From Marisediminitalea alba (GTDB lineage: Bacteria > Pseudomonadota > Gammaproteobacteria > Enterobacterales > Alteromonadaceae), in the NCBI RefSeq assembly GCF_002993365.1, contig NZ_PVNP01000053.1, positions 1-64,000 on the forward strand: a stretch of DNA of 64,000 nt, read 5' to 3'. Below the pieces are notes generated by a model that was not told the origin of the DNA, ran no database searches, and was given only the letters and a program-made list of their open reading frames with translations. Position 1 is the first letter of the stretch. Each line of letters begins with the position of its first letter. A program made the translations under genes and the position numbers. This document shows positions 9,932-21,268 of this stretch, piece by piece.

Positions 9932-10483
9932 TTATGCAAAGACAGTAAAGTAGTCTTGCGGTTCAAGTTCTGGCTTGGGTCCTGCGTCTTGTGCTGGCGT
10001 ACCCAGATATAAAAAGCCAACAATTTCGTTGTCGGCAGATACACCCAGCCCTTCTTTTACAATATTGCAATGGGCATAATCGCCGGTGCGCCACATGCCC
10101 TGAAAGCCCTGGGCAACCGCAGCCATTTGCATGGCCATAGCCGCACAACTGGCCGACGCGAACTGTTCTACCTGAGGCACTTTTTCGTGTTCCTGATAGG
10201 CCGTGGTGATTACAATAATCATCGGCGCACGGGTAGGTAACTGCGGCGCGCGCTGTATTTCACGTTCCGTTTTATCATTATCAATAGCAGACTGCTCAAA
10301 CAGTGCACCGAGCTTGTCGAGTCCTTTGCCCTCACACACTATAAATCGCCATGGCTTAAGTGCCGCGTGATCCGGCGCCCGCAAAGCCGCGCGTTTAATA
10401 TTATGCAACGCCTCGCCAGCCGGTGCCGGCGCGGTTAGTCGGGGCTGTGAGCGACGATTGATAACAAGTTCCAGTGCATCCAT
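9932..10483 (-). CDS. Nitroreductase family protein, YdjA type
   Basis: A 183-residue single-domain FMN-dependent NAD(P)H oxidoreductase. The N-terminal VINRRSQPRLTAPAP and the APDHAALKPWRFIV segment are typical of the YdjA/HBN1 subgroup, the smallest nitroreductases. GFQGMWRTGDYAHC and GFLYLGTP near the C-terminus are also family features. The physiological substrate is not known. It stands alone on the minus strand, convergent with the preceding gene. Confidence 0.85.
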   Translation of the reverse strand: MDALELVINRRSQPRLTAPAPAGEALHNIKRAALRAPDHAALKPWRFIVCEGKGLDKLGALFEQSAIDNDKTEREIQRAPQLPTRAPMIIVITTAYQEHEKVPQVEQFASASCAAMAMQMAAVAQGFQGMWRTGDYAHCNIVKEGLGVSADNEIVGFLYLGTPAQDAGPKPELEPQDYFTVFA

Positions 10484-10595
10484 GGTGCTCTCCTTCTGGC
10501 AAAATAATTAGTTTACCCGTGCTGATACGGGCTATTTCACAAAAAGACCAGCATACTGGCAAGCGATTTTAGTGCAATCCCTGCAATATAATTTA

Positions 10596-11213
10596 TTAGT
10601 GATTAAAATGCCGCGCCAGATAATAATCAATACTCACATAACGCCCGCCACCAAAGCAGAACAGCACCATAAGCATAATAAAATAAGTAGCGGCAAACTC
10701 TATACCGTTATTCAGGATCACAAAGTTACCACTGGATGTCAGCCAGTCGATATAGCCGTGTTCGTTAAGAATAGCTTTCGCTGCAGAGAGCTTCTCAGGG
10801 GCCACCATGACAGATTCATTTGTTAACAGCGTACCATCGGCCAGCCAGCTGCCTGCATCGGCAATAGCCGGCCATCCGTGCTGCCAGTGAACGGTAATCA
10901 TGGCCACTACCATGGTTATCATTAAAGGGATGGCGGTTAGCCGGGTAGCCAGGCCTAGCACTAAAAACGCAGCCCCAATAAACTCACTCAATGCAGCCAG
11001 GCCAGCCAGTAAAAATGGCAGCGGCAACCCCAACCCGTAGTCCGGATTACCAAACCAGTCTACCGTGCTGTCGAAGTTAGCCAGTTTCTGCCAGCCCGCC
11101 TGAGCCATAACCGGAGCCAGATATAACCTTGTTAGTAACAGGGGAATACCGTTCAGGGATGCTGCCATCCCATTTAATTTAGTATTTAACTTACGGATAA
11201 TTGCGCTCACCAC
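10596..11213 (-). CDS. DoxX family membrane protein
   Basis: A 205-residue inner membrane protein with about four hydrophobic segments: IPLLLTRLYLAPVMAQAG, LPFLLAGLAALSEFIGAAFLV, RLTAIPLMITMVVAMITV and ATYFIMLMVLFCFGG. The order of segments and the GLATRLTAIPL motif point to DoxX. A longer hydrophilic loop (about residues 120-165) sits between the third and fourth segments. The start is GTG at 11213 with GAGG six bases ahead. The role is unknown; related proteins are linked to quinone or thiol redox. Confidence 0.8.
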   Translation of the reverse strand: MVSAIIRKLNTKLNGMAASLNGIPLLLTRLYLAPVMAQAGWQKLANFDSTVDWFGNPDYGLGLPLPFLLAGLAALSEFIGAAFLVLGLATRLTAIPLMITMVVAMITVHWQHGWPAIADAGSWLADGTLLTNESVMVAPEKLSAAKAILNEHGYIDWLTSSGNFVILNNGIEFAATYFIMLMVLFCFGGGRYVSIDYYLARHFNH

Positions 11214-11275
11214 GGTTTACCTCAATAATGCCAATTACGATTAAGACCGCGGGGTAACGTTATTTCTTTCAATCG

Positions 11276-11464
11276 ATGAGTCGTTTTTCTCAATTAATGC
11301 AAAAGGGTCAGCGCAAGGTGAATTACAGGCAACGTCAGGGACGCCTGCTAATGACACTGTCGGATGACCAGCACAAAGCCATTGCCAGGTTGATTCAGCA
11401 ATGGCTGGATGATAGTGCAGATCAACCTGCTGCATCCGCTGCCAAAAAGAAACCTCATAGATAA
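11276..11464 (+). CDS. Small basic hypothetical protein
   Basis: A 62-residue frame beginning MSRFSQLMQKGQRKV and rich in R, K and Q, with an alanine- and lysine-rich tail. It has no membrane segment and no domain I recognise. It fills the gap between the divergent doxX gene and sppA and has no strong ribosome binding site (GGGG lies about 20 bases upstream). It may be a real short gene of the lineage; I cannot exclude a chance frame. Confidence 0.45.
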   Translation: MSRFSQLMQKGQRKVNYRQRQGRLLMTLSDDQHKAIARLIQQWLDDSADQPAASAAKKKPHR

Positions 11465-11554
11465 AGGCAATAACATTTCATTACAAAATTAACTCGCGAT
11501 AATTTTTTGAATCGATAACATTAGGTTGTTTTGTTAATTAGGTAAGTAGTCAGT

Positions 11555-13432
11555 ATGGCCGAAAAAAGTAAAAGCTGGACCAAAGCGCTGTTTGTGGGGT
11601 TATGGACCGCCCTGAATTTTTGTCGAAAATTATTTTTCAACGTGGTGTTTCTGGTCATTATCATAGGCATTATCGCCGTGGCCAGCCGTGAAGAAAGCGT
11701 CCCACAGGTAACCCCTGGCAGTGCCCTGATGCTTACCCTTAATGGCGCACTGGTCATTCAGAAAACCGCGGTAGACCCGGTTTCTGAGTTTCTTCAGGAA
11801 GCGTTTGACGAAGAGCCGGATAACCCCGAAGTACTGGTTCGCGATGTGGTTAAAGTGCTCGAAAACGCCAAGGCTGACAAGCGTATTAAAGCGGTAGTAC
11901 TTAACCTGCAGGGCTTACGGGGTGGCGGCCTGGATAAGCTACGTACCATTGCAGAAGCCATCGACGATTTTAAAACCTCCGGCAAACCTGTACTGGCCGT
12001 TGGCGACTATTACACCCAGTCTCAATATTACCTGGCAGCCCATGCCGACAAAGTGTATCTCAACCCTATCGGCGGAGTCTCAATTGACGGTTATGCCAAT
12101 TACGGTATGTACGTAAAACGGGCGCTGGAAAAGCTCAAAGTGAATATGCACATTTTCCGTGTAGGTACGTTTAAGTCGGCGGTTGAACCCTATATCCGCG
12201 AAGATATGTCTGACGCAGCCAAAGAAATGAATGAGCGCTGGCTGAATCAATACTGGGAGCAATATAAAGCTGATGTTGCGGCTGCGCGCGGTGTTGACAT
12301 CAATAACTTTGACGAGAGCCTTGAAGTGATGCTGGAAAATTTCGAGCAGGCTGGTGGCAACTCTGCCCAATACGCAATCGAGAAAGGCTGGGTTGATGAA
12401 GTCAAAACCCGTGAGGAAGTGCGTCAGGAAATTATTGCCCTGGTCGGCCAGGACGAAAATAACCGTGCCGGTTTTAAACTCACCACCTACCGCAACTACA
12501 ACCGGGTGATTAATCCGCCTATGCCCATGGTTGCCCGTCAGGGCGATAAAGTGGCAGTGGTAGTGGCTAAAGGTACTATTATGGACGGTGAACAGCGCGC
12601 CGGAAACATTGGCGGCAACAGCACCGCACAGTTACTGCGTCAGGCCCGACTTAATGAAGAGGTTAAAGCGGTCGTGCTGCAGGTTGACTCGCCGGGAGGC
12701 AGTGCATCGGCGTCTGAGATTATTCGTCAGGAAGTGCTTAATTTACGTAGCGCTGGCAAACCAGTAGTGGTTTCAATGAATACTTACGCCGCTTCCGGGG
12801 GTTACTGGATTTCGGCTTCAGCGGATAAAATATTTGCCAGTCCAAGTACCATTACCGGTTCGATTGGTGTGTTTGCTGCATTAGCCACCTTTGAGGATGC
12901 CGCTGATTACCTGGGCGTTGATACCGACGGTGTCGCCACTACAGAAATGGCCGGATTCTCTACCCTGCGCGGCATTGACCCGGTGTATAAGCAACTTATT
13001 CAGCGTAGTATTGAAAACAAGTACAGTGAATTTTTGACCCTGGTTGCCAGTGAACGCGGTATGGATGTCAGTGCCGTTGATGATATTGCCCAGGGCCGTG
13101 TATGGATTGGTACCGACGCGCTGCAGATTGGCTTAGTGGATGAGCTGGGTACGCTGGATGATGCTGTAACGGCGGCTGCCGACCTGGCCGGTGTAGAAGA
13201 TTACGATACCGTTTATGTTACCCGTAAGCTGTCTGAGAAAGAGTTGTTCTGGAAAGAGTTTTTCGGTCAGGCGGTTATCTACGCCCTGAAGCTCAATCTG
13301 ATTGATAACAACAATATTCTGACAGGTCTGGTGCGTGAAACCATGGCGCAGGTTGATCTGATTTCATCGCTCAACGATCCACAGAACATTTACACCCTGT
13401 GCGTACGCTGCCGGGTGATGGATAACCATTGA
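11555..13432 (+). CDS. sppA: Protease IV (signal peptide peptidase SppA, 67K type)
   Basis: Membrane-anchored serine protease that degrades signal peptides left after secretion. The 625-residue form carries two tandem S49 domains like the E. coli enzyme. A signal anchor lies at about residues 22-47. The lysine of VGTFKSAVEPYI in the first half and the serine of YAASGGYWISA in the second half correspond to the known Lys/Ser dyad (K209/S409 in E. coli). The last codons overlap the TTG start of sprT by four bases. Confidence 0.93.
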   Translation: MAEKSKSWTKALFVGLWTALNFCRKLFFNVVFLVIIIGIIAVASREESVPQVTPGSALMLTLNGALVIQKTAVDPVSEFLQEAFDEEPDNPEVLVRDVVKVLENAKADKRIKAVVLNLQGLRGGGLDKLRTIAEAIDDFKTSGKPVLAVGDYYTQSQYYLAAHADKVYLNPIGGVSIDGYANYGMYVKRALEKLKVNMHIFRVGTFKSAVEPYIREDMSDAAKEMNERWLNQYWEQYKADVAAARGVDINNFDESLEVMLENFEQAGGNSAQYAIEKGWVDEVKTREEVRQEIIALVGQDENNRAGFKLTTYRNYNRVINPPMPMVARQGDKVAVVVAKGTIMDGEQRAGNIGGNSTAQLLRQARLNEEVKAVVLQVDSPGGSASASEIIRQEVLNLRSAGKPVVVSMNTYAASGGYWISASADKIFASPSTITGSIGVFAALATFEDAADYLGVDTDGVATTEMAGFSTLRGIDPVYKQLIQRSIENKYSEFLTLVASERGMDVSAVDDIAQGRVWIGTDALQIGLVDELGTLDDAVTAAADLAGVEDYDTVYVTRKLSEKELFWKEFFGQAVIYALKLNLIDNNNILTGLVRETMAQVDLISSLNDPQNIYTLCVRCRVMDNH

Positions 13433-13917
13433 TATCCGCCAGCGATAAGCAGTTACTCAATGACCGTCTCGAGGAATTATACCTCGGGGCGGATAGCTAT
13501 TTCAGGCGAACGTTTGTACGCCCTACCCTTACCTTCAGACGCAGTGGCCGCCATGCAGGCACGGCGTTTTTACAGCAGAACAGGATAAACCTACACCCTG
13601 TGTTATTTGCTCACAATCAGCAGGCGTACTTTTCCGACGTGTTGCCTCACGAAGTCAGCCACTTGTTGGTTTATCAGTTGTACGGGCGGGTGAAGCCCCA
13701 CGGTAAGGAATGGCAGGCCATGATGCAGGAGGTGTTTAACTGCGCCCCCGAAACCCGCCATGAATTTGATTTATCGCCGCTGAATATTCCCAGTGTACGC
13801 TATCGTTGTGGCTGTGGAGACGTTGAGTTGAGTATCCGCCGGCATAACGCAGTTGTGCGTGGCCAGCGGCAGTATCAGTGCCGCAAGTGCAGGCAGGTGC
13901 TATACCAATCTGCTTAG
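13429..13917 (+). CDS. sprT: SprT family zinc metallopeptidase-like protein
   Basis: A 162-residue SprT protein with the zinc motif HEVSH (in LPHEVSHLLVYQLYG) and a C-terminal zinc ribbon (CGCG and CRKC). Starts with TTG at 13429, overlapping the sppA stop, so translation is likely coupled. The final codons, encoding YQSA, and the stop codon lie inside the left inverted repeat of the 291-bp element at 13902-14192; the element therefore supplies the end of this gene. The zinc ribbon is complete, so function is probably kept. The role of SprT in bacteria is not well known. Confidence 0.88.
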   Translation: MISASDKQLLNDRLEELYLGADSYFRRTFVRPTLTFRRSGRHAGTAFLQQNRINLHPVLFAHNQQAYFSDVLPHEVSHLLVYQLYGRVKPHGKEWQAMMQEVFNCAPETRHEFDLSPLNIPSVRYRCGCGDVELSIRRHNAVVRGQRQYQCRKCRQVLYQSA

Positions 13918-14192
13918 AAGCTTAGCCCCTCAGAGTGATCCCTGAGGGCTAGTCGAAAACGACTTAGATCACGACGCTTTCTCTGCGGCATAGTCATTCT
14001 ATGTCCAGAGGACGCAACACAGATGTAAGTCGTTTTGGCCACTCCCCTTGGGCAATCCCCTGAGGGTGAGCTATCAGGCTTCCTGGCGTTGTTACGCTTG
14101 CTTGATTTGGAACCACCAACCCTGTGCAACCAAGCCTAGCCAGAAAGCCTAACAGAATTGCTGAGTGAGTAAACTTCTATGCAGATTGGTAT
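13902..14192. mobile_element. MITE-like element with 31-bp inverted repeats
   Basis: The ends are inverted repeats: ATACCAATCTGC at 13902-13913 and its complement at 14181-14192. The match extends over about 31 bases with some five mismatches. Inside, AAAACGACTTA (13956-13966) pairs with TAAGTCGTTTT (14026-14036), enclosing CATAG-CTATG, and TAGCCC-CTCAG pairs with CTGAGGGCTA near the left end. There is no transposase; the 71-codon minus-strand frame (13914-14129) looks like chance. From memory, intergenic repeats with such CCAATCTG ends are common in Alteromonadales. No target-site duplication is evident. Likely a nonautonomous element, or a structured RNA repeat. Confidence 0.75.
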
Positions 14193-14204
14193 TAAACCCG
14201 CAGC

Positions 14205-14651
14205 TTAAAACCACTGGCGGGTAAACGCTTTATCCAAATCTTCGAAAGCCGTTTTCAGCAAGCGGGCTAATTCGCGATAACGGGGCTTATGCTGCGGGTT
14301 TTGCACCGCACACCCCTGGGCTCGCATTTTGGTGAGGACTTCCTGATACCAGTGACGTAACTGTGGCGGCAGCGTCTGATTAGAGCGCTTGCCCAGCCAC
14401 AATAATCCCTGCATTGGCATACTCAGAAAAAAAGCGCCTACGGCAAGGGCCTGAGGCAGGTAATCTGTACCAAAGGTATTAAGCATGGTAGCGCAGGCTA
14501 GTACAGCCACAGGAGGCATAAAGCGCACCGCAAACCGGGTGGCTGCCACTACACGGCAATCCGGGAACAAGGTGTAAAGCTCGCGCTTTAACGGCCAGGT
14601 TTTCATGTATTCCTGTCCGTCTTTAAGCATAGTGGTAACTGACTGGGCCAT
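14205..14651 (-). CDS. UPF0208 (YfbV) family inner membrane protein
   Basis: About 148 residues from the ATG at 14651 (MAQSVTTMLKDGQEYMKTWP). KTWPLKRELYTLFPDCRVV, TRFAVRFMPPVAVLA and FFLSMPMQGLLWLGKRS match the YfbV/UPF0208 family, which has two membrane segments. An upstream ATG at 14702 would add 17 residues unlike the family. In E. coli the homologue takes part in keeping the terminus macrodomain insulated; whether that holds here is unknown. The MITE-like element lies directly downstream. Confidence 0.85.
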   Translation of the reverse strand: MAQSVTTMLKDGQEYMKTWPLKRELYTLFPDCRVVAATRFAVRFMPPVAVLACATMLNTFGTDYLPQALAVGAFFLSMPMQGLLWLGKRSNQTLPPQLRHWYQEVLTKMRAQGCAVQNPQHKPRYRELARLLKTAFEDLDKAFTRQWF

Positions 14652-15957
<1,306 letters not shown>

Positions 15958-16004
15958 TCCTGACTGGCGGTGGCTGCAACGCCGCCGTCAGCCATGCTTT
16001 TAGC

Positions 16005-16739
16005 ATGATTAGCCTGCCCTATTTAGAACCTGATACCCCCTTTCCTCCGGTCGAACATGCACTGGATGATCCCAATGGATTACTCGCCTACGGTGCCGAC
16101 CTTTCGCCCGGCAGATTGCTGACGGCTTATAGTCAGGGGATATTTCCCTGGTTTAGCGAAGGTGAACCCATTTTATGGTGGAGCCCGTCTCCTCGGGCCA
16201 TTATTCCACTCGAAGGTTTTCGTGCCAGTACCAGCCTACGCAAACTCATGCGTAAGCAACTTTACCAGGTCACGCTCAACCGGGATTTTGCCGCCGTAAT
16301 CCACCAATGCGCGAATATCCCGCGTATTCAGTACGGCCAGACATCTACCTGGATAACCGAAAATATGATTGCCGCTTACCAGGCGCTGCATGAATTAGGC
16401 CTGGCTCATTCGGTTGAAGTCTGGAAAGATGATAAGCTCGTAGGTGGTCTGTATGGCGTAGCAGTGGGTAAAGTGTTTTGCGGCGAGTCGATGTTTCACT
16501 GGTTGCCGAATACCTCCAAACTTGCCCTGGCCTACCTGGTGGATCATATGCAGCAACACGGCGGTGATTTTATCGATTGTCAGATGCCCACAGAACATCT
16601 TATGAGTCTGGGGGCAGTGAGTATTGAGCGTGATGCGTTTATTTCCCGCCTGAACAGTAGCAATCAAACCCTTGATCAGGACGGCTATATTTGTTCAGAT
16701 TATCAGCAAACCTGGTGCGCTCAGGCGTTAAGTGAATAA
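16005..16739 (+). CDS. aat: Leucyl/phenylalanyl-tRNA-protein transferase
   Basis: Adds Leu or Phe from aminoacyl-tRNA to proteins with N-terminal Lys or Arg, creating a primary N-degron for ClpS/ClpAP. The 244-residue length is normal. FPWFSEGEPILWWSPSPRAII (about 46-66) and GESMFHWLPNTSKLAL followed by DCQMPTEHLMSLGA are family signatures. Five bases separate its stop from bpt, so the two transferases are cotranscribed. Confidence 0.95.
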   Translation: MISLPYLEPDTPFPPVEHALDDPNGLLAYGADLSPGRLLTAYSQGIFPWFSEGEPILWWSPSPRAIIPLEGFRASTSLRKLMRKQLYQVTLNRDFAAVIHQCANIPRIQYGQTSTWITENMIAAYQALHELGLAHSVEVWKDDKLVGGLYGVAVGKVFCGESMFHWLPNTSKLALAYLVDHMQQHGGDFIDCQMPTEHLMSLGAVSIERDAFISRLNSSNQTLDQDGYICSDYQQTWCAQALSE

Positions 16740-16744
16740 CCTGT

Positions 16745-17509
16745 ATGAAATTTGGCATTACCCAGACATTCGACTGTAGCTATCTGCCTCGTAAAGAAGA
16801 GCAGTTGCTGGTGTATGTGGGAAGCCATACAGACTCCGCTACGCATTATCCGCAGCTGATTCAGGCCGGATTTCGCCGCAGTGGCGAACAGGTATACCGC
16901 CCCTATTGCCAGCAGTGTACGGCTTGTCATTCTATCCGCCTGCCCGTAAACGACTTTGCGCCATCACGGAGCCAGCGTCGGTTGCTAAATAAAAATAAGG
17001 CATTCACCACTCGCACTACTACCCAAACCAGCGAAGCTTACTACCCTTTATACGAGCGTTATATCACCGAACGCCACGCAGACGGCAGCATGTACCCGCC
17101 GGACCCGGTGCAGTTTGAAAGCTTTCTGGCCTGTGAATGGAATTCGCCCCTGTTTGTTGAGGCCTATGATGGCGACAAGCTTATTGCAGTGGCCGTAACA
17201 GATATTATTGATACCCATGATCATCGCGATGGTTTTTCTGCGATGTATACCTTTTACGACCCGGATTATCACCACCGTTCGCTGGGTACCTGGATGATCC
17301 TGCAACAGATCCATCACACCCGGGCACAAAACAGGCATTACCTGTATTTGGGCTACCAGATAGATGACTGCAATAAAATGAACTACAAAAGCCGTTTTTT
17401 ACCCCATGAGCGCTATTATAATCATCAGTGGCATCGCTTTGAAAATGCGCAACAGGTAAGTGAAATGGCCAGCCGCCGCAACGATTTGGTGATTGATTTA
17501 CTCCGCTAG
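16745..17509 (+). CDS. bpt: Aspartate/glutamate leucyl-tRNA-protein transferase (arginyltransferase family)
   Basis: A 254-residue member of the ATE family. Bacterial members (Bpt) attach Leu to N-terminal Asp or Glu. The N-terminal cysteine cluster in YRPYCQQCTACHSIRLPV and the C-terminal GYQIDDCNKMNYKSRFLP are typical. It works in the same N-degron route as the upstream aat and the nearby clpS and clpA. Often labelled ate in databases; the substrate type is inferred from family knowledge. Confidence 0.92.
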   Translation: MKFGITQTFDCSYLPRKEEQLLVYVGSHTDSATHYPQLIQAGFRRSGEQVYRPYCQQCTACHSIRLPVNDFAPSRSQRRLLNKNKAFTTRTTTQTSEAYYPLYERYITERHADGSMYPPDPVQFESFLACEWNSPLFVEAYDGDKLIAVAVTDIIDTHDHRDGFSAMYTFYDPDYHHRSLGTWMILQQIHHTRAQNRHYLYLGYQIDDCNKMNYKSRFLPHERYYNHQWHRFENAQQVSEMASRRNDLVIDLLR

Positions 17510-17614
17510 CTCAGCAATTCGCCAATTAGCTTATTTAATTCTTTACTTATATCTATGAATTGGTTAATGTCTGCGCGGCGAAAAATTTGTGATTAATTGA
17601 GGTTATTGCTTTAG

Positions 17615-17833
<219 letters not shown>

Positions 17834-17877
17834 TTCATACCGGCCTACGCCAGCTTACGCGATAATGTGATAAGCAT

Positions 17878-17908
17878 AAAAAACCCGAACCAAGTGTTCG
17901 GGTTTTTT
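17878..17908. terminator. Bidirectional terminator between infA and clpA
   Basis: AAAAAACCCGAAC and GTTCGGGTTTTTT form a 13-bp stem with a five-base loop; the A and T tracts let it end transcription from both sides. Confidence 0.9.
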
Positions 17909-17931
17909 GTTAGTTGTGTACGGCGTCCGGA

Positions 17932-20211
17932 TTAATCACTGGACTCAGCGGCCGACTCAGTCTGATCCTCAGAGTTGTAAACAAATACCAGTTTGTCGTC
18001 TTCTAAGTCGACTCTTACATCACCACCATTGCTCAATTTACCGAACAACAGCTCGTTCGCCAGCTCTTTCTTCAGCGATTCCTGAATCAGGCGTGACATC
18101 GGGCGTGCGCCCATAGACTTGTCATAGCCTTTTTCGGCCAGGTGCGCTCTTGCTGCCGGTGACACTTCCAGCGAGACACCTTTAGTATCCAGCTGAGCCT
18201 GCAGTTCGATAATAAATTTATCCACCACCTGCAGAATGACATCAGTATCCAGGTGATTAAACCAGATAATCGAATCCAGACGGTTTCTGAACTCTGGTGA
18301 AAACACCTTGTTGATTTCACTCATAGCGTCATGACTGTGATCCTGCTGTTTGAAACCAATAGAAGTACGGATAGTTTCCTGTACGCCTGCATTGGTTGTC
18401 ATTACCAGAACCACGTTTCTGAAGTCCACTTTACGGCCGTTATTGTCGGTTAGCGTACCGTGGTCCATCACCTGCAACAAAATGTTGTAAATATCGCTGT
18501 GGGCTTTTTCAATCTCATCAAGCAGGACTACCGAGTACGGGTGTTTGATAACCGCGTCAGTTAACAGACCGCCCTGATCGAAGCCTACGTAACCAGGAGG
18601 CGCACCAATCAGGCGACTCACAGCATGACGCTCCATATACTCCGACATATCGAAACGTACCAGCTCAACGCCCATAATTTTGGCCAGTTGCTGAGTTACC
18701 TCAGTTTTCCCTACACCGGTAGGACCAGCAAACAGGAATGACCCGATAGGCTTCTCTTCTGTACCAAGACCCGCGCGGGACAGGTGAATGGCATCAGACA
18801 GCGACTCAATCGCTTTATCCTGACCGAATACCACCATTTTCAGGTTACGACCCAGATTTTTAAGCACTTCTTTATCTGACGCAGAGACCGATTTTTCCGG
18901 AATACGCGCCATCTTGGCAATAATCTGCTCAATCTCGCCTACGTTAATGACCTTCTTACGCTTCGACTGAGGTAACAGGCGCTGACTGGCGCCAGCCTCA
19001 TCCATTACATCGATAGCTTTATCCGGTAAGTGGCGTTCATTTATATACTTGGCCGACAGTTCTGCTGCCGCCTGCAGTGCTTTTTGCGTAAAGCGTACAC
19101 TGTGGTGCTCTTCGTAGCGTGACTTCAGGCCCTGCAGAATTTTGGTCGTGTCGGTAACACTTGGTTCCGTCACGTCCACTTTCTGGAAACGGCGTGCCAG
19201 AGCTCGGTCTTTTTCAAAGATGCCCTGATATTCCTGGTAGGTAGTTGAACCAATACAACGCAGTTCACCCGAGCTCAATTTTGGTTTGAGCAGGTTAGAC
19301 GCATCCATTACACCGCCAGATGCCGCACCGGCACCAATAATAGTGTGGATTTCATCGATGAACAGGATAGCGTTCTTATCACGGGATAACTCTTTAAGAA
19401 TACCTTTTAAGCGTTTCTCAAAGTCGCCGCGATACTTGGTACCAGCCAGCAGTCCACCCAGATCTAACGAGTACACCGTGCACTCTTCAATCACCTCAGG
19501 CACCTGGTTTTCTACGATGCGGTAAGCAAGCCCTTCGGCAATTGCGGTTTTACCTACACCAGCCTCACCCACTAACAGCGGGTTATTTTTACGACGGCGA
19601 CATAAAATTTGGATAGTCCGTTCCAGTTCGGTGTCACGGCCAATAAGCGGGTCGATTTTCCCTTCCTGCGCCTGACGGTTCAGGTTGGTGGCATATTTTG
19701 CCAGTGCTGAGCCCGACTCCTCGCCTTCAGCGGTTTCCTCACTGGCTTCATTGGATTCTGGTGCTTCGTCTTCGGCTTTGCTCACGCCGTGACTGATAAA
19801 GTTAACAACGTCCAGACGGGTTACGTCTGATTTTTTGAGGATATAAACAGCCTGGCTTTCCTGCTCACTGAAAATGGCAACCAGCACGTTAGCGCCGGTA
19901 ACTTCTTCTTTACCCGATGACTGGACGTGAAAAACGGCACGCTGTAACACACGCTGAAAACCCAGTGTAGGCTGAGTTTCGCGATCGCTTGCCTGATCAT
20001 CGAGGATTAACGGTGTGGTATCCTTCACAAATTCTACCAATTCGCCACGGATATTATCGATATCCGCACCGCAGGCTTTGAGGGCTTCCTGAGCAGCCGG
20101 GTTATCTAACAAGGCCAACAGCAAGTGCTCAACCGTCATAAATTCATGACGATGCTCTCTTGCGAATACAAAAGCCTCGTTTAACGTCTGCTCTAATTCT
20201 TTATTCAGCAT
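17932..20211 (-). CDS. clpA: ATP-dependent Clp protease ATP-binding subunit ClpA
   Basis: AAA+ unfoldase that feeds substrates, including those handed over by ClpS, to ClpP. About 759 residues from [10 protein letters not shown]-domain (1-150), first ATPase module with [13 protein letters not shown] and [10 protein letters not shown], second with [13 protein letters not shown] and [11 protein letters not shown]. The ClpP-docking loop reads IGF in TSIGFKQQD, where E. coli has IGL. Directly downstream of clpS, with 27 bases between the genes. The ATG at 20217 is an alternative start, two codons longer. Confidence 0.96.
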   Translation of the reverse strand: MLNKELEQTLNEAFVFAREHRHEFMTVEHLLLALLDNPAAQEALKACGADIDNIRGELVEFVKDTTPLILDDQASDRETQPTLGFQRVLQRAVFHVQSSGKEEVTGANVLVAIFSEQESQAVYILKKSDVTRLDVVNFISHGVSKAEDEAPESNEASEETAEGEESGSALAKYATNLNRQAQEGKIDPLIGRDTELERTIQILCRRRKNNPLLVGEAGVGKTAIAEGLAYRIVENQVPEVIEECTVYSLDLGGLLAGTKYRGDFEKRLKGILKELSRDKNAILFIDEIHTIIGAGAASGGVMDASNLLKPKLSSGELRCIGSTTYQEYQGIFEKDRALARRFQKVDVTEPSVTDTTKILQGLKSRYEEHHSVRFTQKALQAAAELSAKYINERHLPDKAIDVMDEAGASQRLLPQSKRKKVINVGEIEQIIAKMARIPEKSVSASDKEVLKNLGRNLKMVVFGQDKAIESLSDAIHLSRAGLGTEEKPIGSFLFAGPTGVGKTEVTQQLAKIMGVELVRFDMSEYMERHAVSRLIGAPPGYVGFDQGGLLTDAVIKHPYSVVLLDEIEKAHSDIYNILLQVMDHGTLTDNNGRKVDFRNVVLVMTTNAGVQETIRTSIGFKQQDHSHDAMSEINKVFSPEFRNRLDSIIWFNHLDTDVILQVVDKFIIELQAQLDTKGVSLEVSPAARAHLAEKGYDKSMGARPMSRLIQESLKKELANELLFGKLSNGGDVRVDLEDDKLVFVYNSEDQTESAAESSD

Positions 20212-20238
20212 ATACATTGCCCCTGTTAGGTTTATAAC

Positions 20239-20559
20239 TCACGCCTGTTCCATCGTACACATCAACGGGTGTTGATGTTTACGGGCATATTGATTGACCT
20301 GCATGACTTTTGTTTCTGCTATCTCGGCAGTATAAATGCCACATACAGCCTTGCCCCGGTAATGAACAGTCAGCATCAGTTGGTTTGCTTTTTCAGCATC
20401 CATCCGGAAAAAACGCATCAAAATTTCTACCACGAAATCCATTGGCGTGTAGTCATCGTTATTCAATAGGACCTTATACATCGGAGGCGGTTCAGTCTTC
20501 TTCCTCTCCTGCTCGAGTAAGCGTTCCTTATCGATACTAATGGCGTTACCTTTACTCAT
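20239..20559 (-). CDS. clpS: ATP-dependent Clp protease adaptor ClpS
   Basis: A 106-residue adaptor that binds N-terminal Leu, Phe, Trp or Tyr residues and delivers the protein to ClpAP. The core [20 protein letters not shown] and the hydrophobic-pocket helix are conserved, followed by [20 protein letters not shown]. First gene of clpS-clpA and divergent from cspD, as in many gammaproteobacteria. Confidence 0.95.
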   Translation of the reverse strand: MSKGNAISIDKERLLEQERKKTEPPPMYKVLLNNDDYTPMDFVVEILMRFFRMDAEKANQLMLTVHYRGKAVCGIYTAEIAETKVMQVNQYARKHQHPLMCTMEQA

Positions 20560-20769
20560 AATTTAATCATAGTGCGTCTGCAAGCAATTTATTATCTTTT
20601 TTACCATTAATTTGTTCGGAAAAAAATAAAATGCACTTGCATAATGCGGTCAAAATATCTACAGTTTTAGTATGTTTTGTGAGTGACGCACAAGACTAGC
20701 TGTCCCATGCCTTAACTGTATTGTGGGGGCAGTTTCCCGTGAGTTCAAGGATTAAGAGGAAGTCGAAGT

Positions 20770-20988
20770 ATGGCGGTTGGCAAAGTTAAATGGTTTAACA
20801 ACGCGAAAGGGTTTGGATTTATTGTGCCCGAGGAAGGTGGCGAAGACATATTTGCTCACTACTCAACAATACAAATGGAAGGCTATCGATCATTAAAAGC
20901 AGGTCAGGAAGTCACTTTTGAAGTACAGCAGGGCCCTAAAGGGCTGCATGCTGAAAACATTGGTATTGTCGAGGACGAAGAGCGATAA
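20770..20988 (+). CDS. cspD: Cold-shock-like protein CspD
   Basis: A 72-residue cold-shock domain protein with RNP1 KGFGFIVPE and RNP2 DIFAHYS. Divergent from clpS, the usual place of cspD, which in E. coli is a stationary-phase inhibitor of replication rather than a cold-induced protein. AGAGGAAG stands before the start. A long 5' leader is possible, since no promoter was placed with certainty. Confidence 0.9.
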   Translation: MAVGKVKWFNNAKGFGFIVPEEGGEDIFAHYSTIQMEGYRSLKAGQEVTFEVQQGPKGLHAENIGIVEDEER

Positions 20989-21016
20989 CGCACCTCCCCA
21001 AGAAATAGATTAAGTA

Positions 21017-21050
21017 ACAAGCCTTACCCGGTAATCGAGTAAGGCTTGTT
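21017..21050 (+). terminator. Terminator after cspD
   Basis: ACAAGCCTTAC (from 21017) pairs with GTAAGGCTTGT (21039-21049) around an 11-base loop. The T tract is short. Confidence 0.75.
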
Positions 21051-21268
21051 TATGCGACCACCAAAAGGCTGTTTTTTATATATGCCTTATATCTTTTTAC
21101 GTCTTATTAGTTTTTATTAGTCTTATTGCCTAAGGTTTTGCCTGGCTTTTTAGAGCTACCTCCGCCCGCCCCTCATTTATCATTAGGTTTCTGCTATGGG
21201 TGAGTTCAATCACTCAGTGCACAAAGCGATATTATTCAGCTAAGCTGGCAAGAAACATAAATCACTAA

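Noticed and set aside
13914..14129. Minus-strand 71-codon ORF.
   Set aside because: Lies wholly in the MITE-like element and consists of its palindromes; no start signal.
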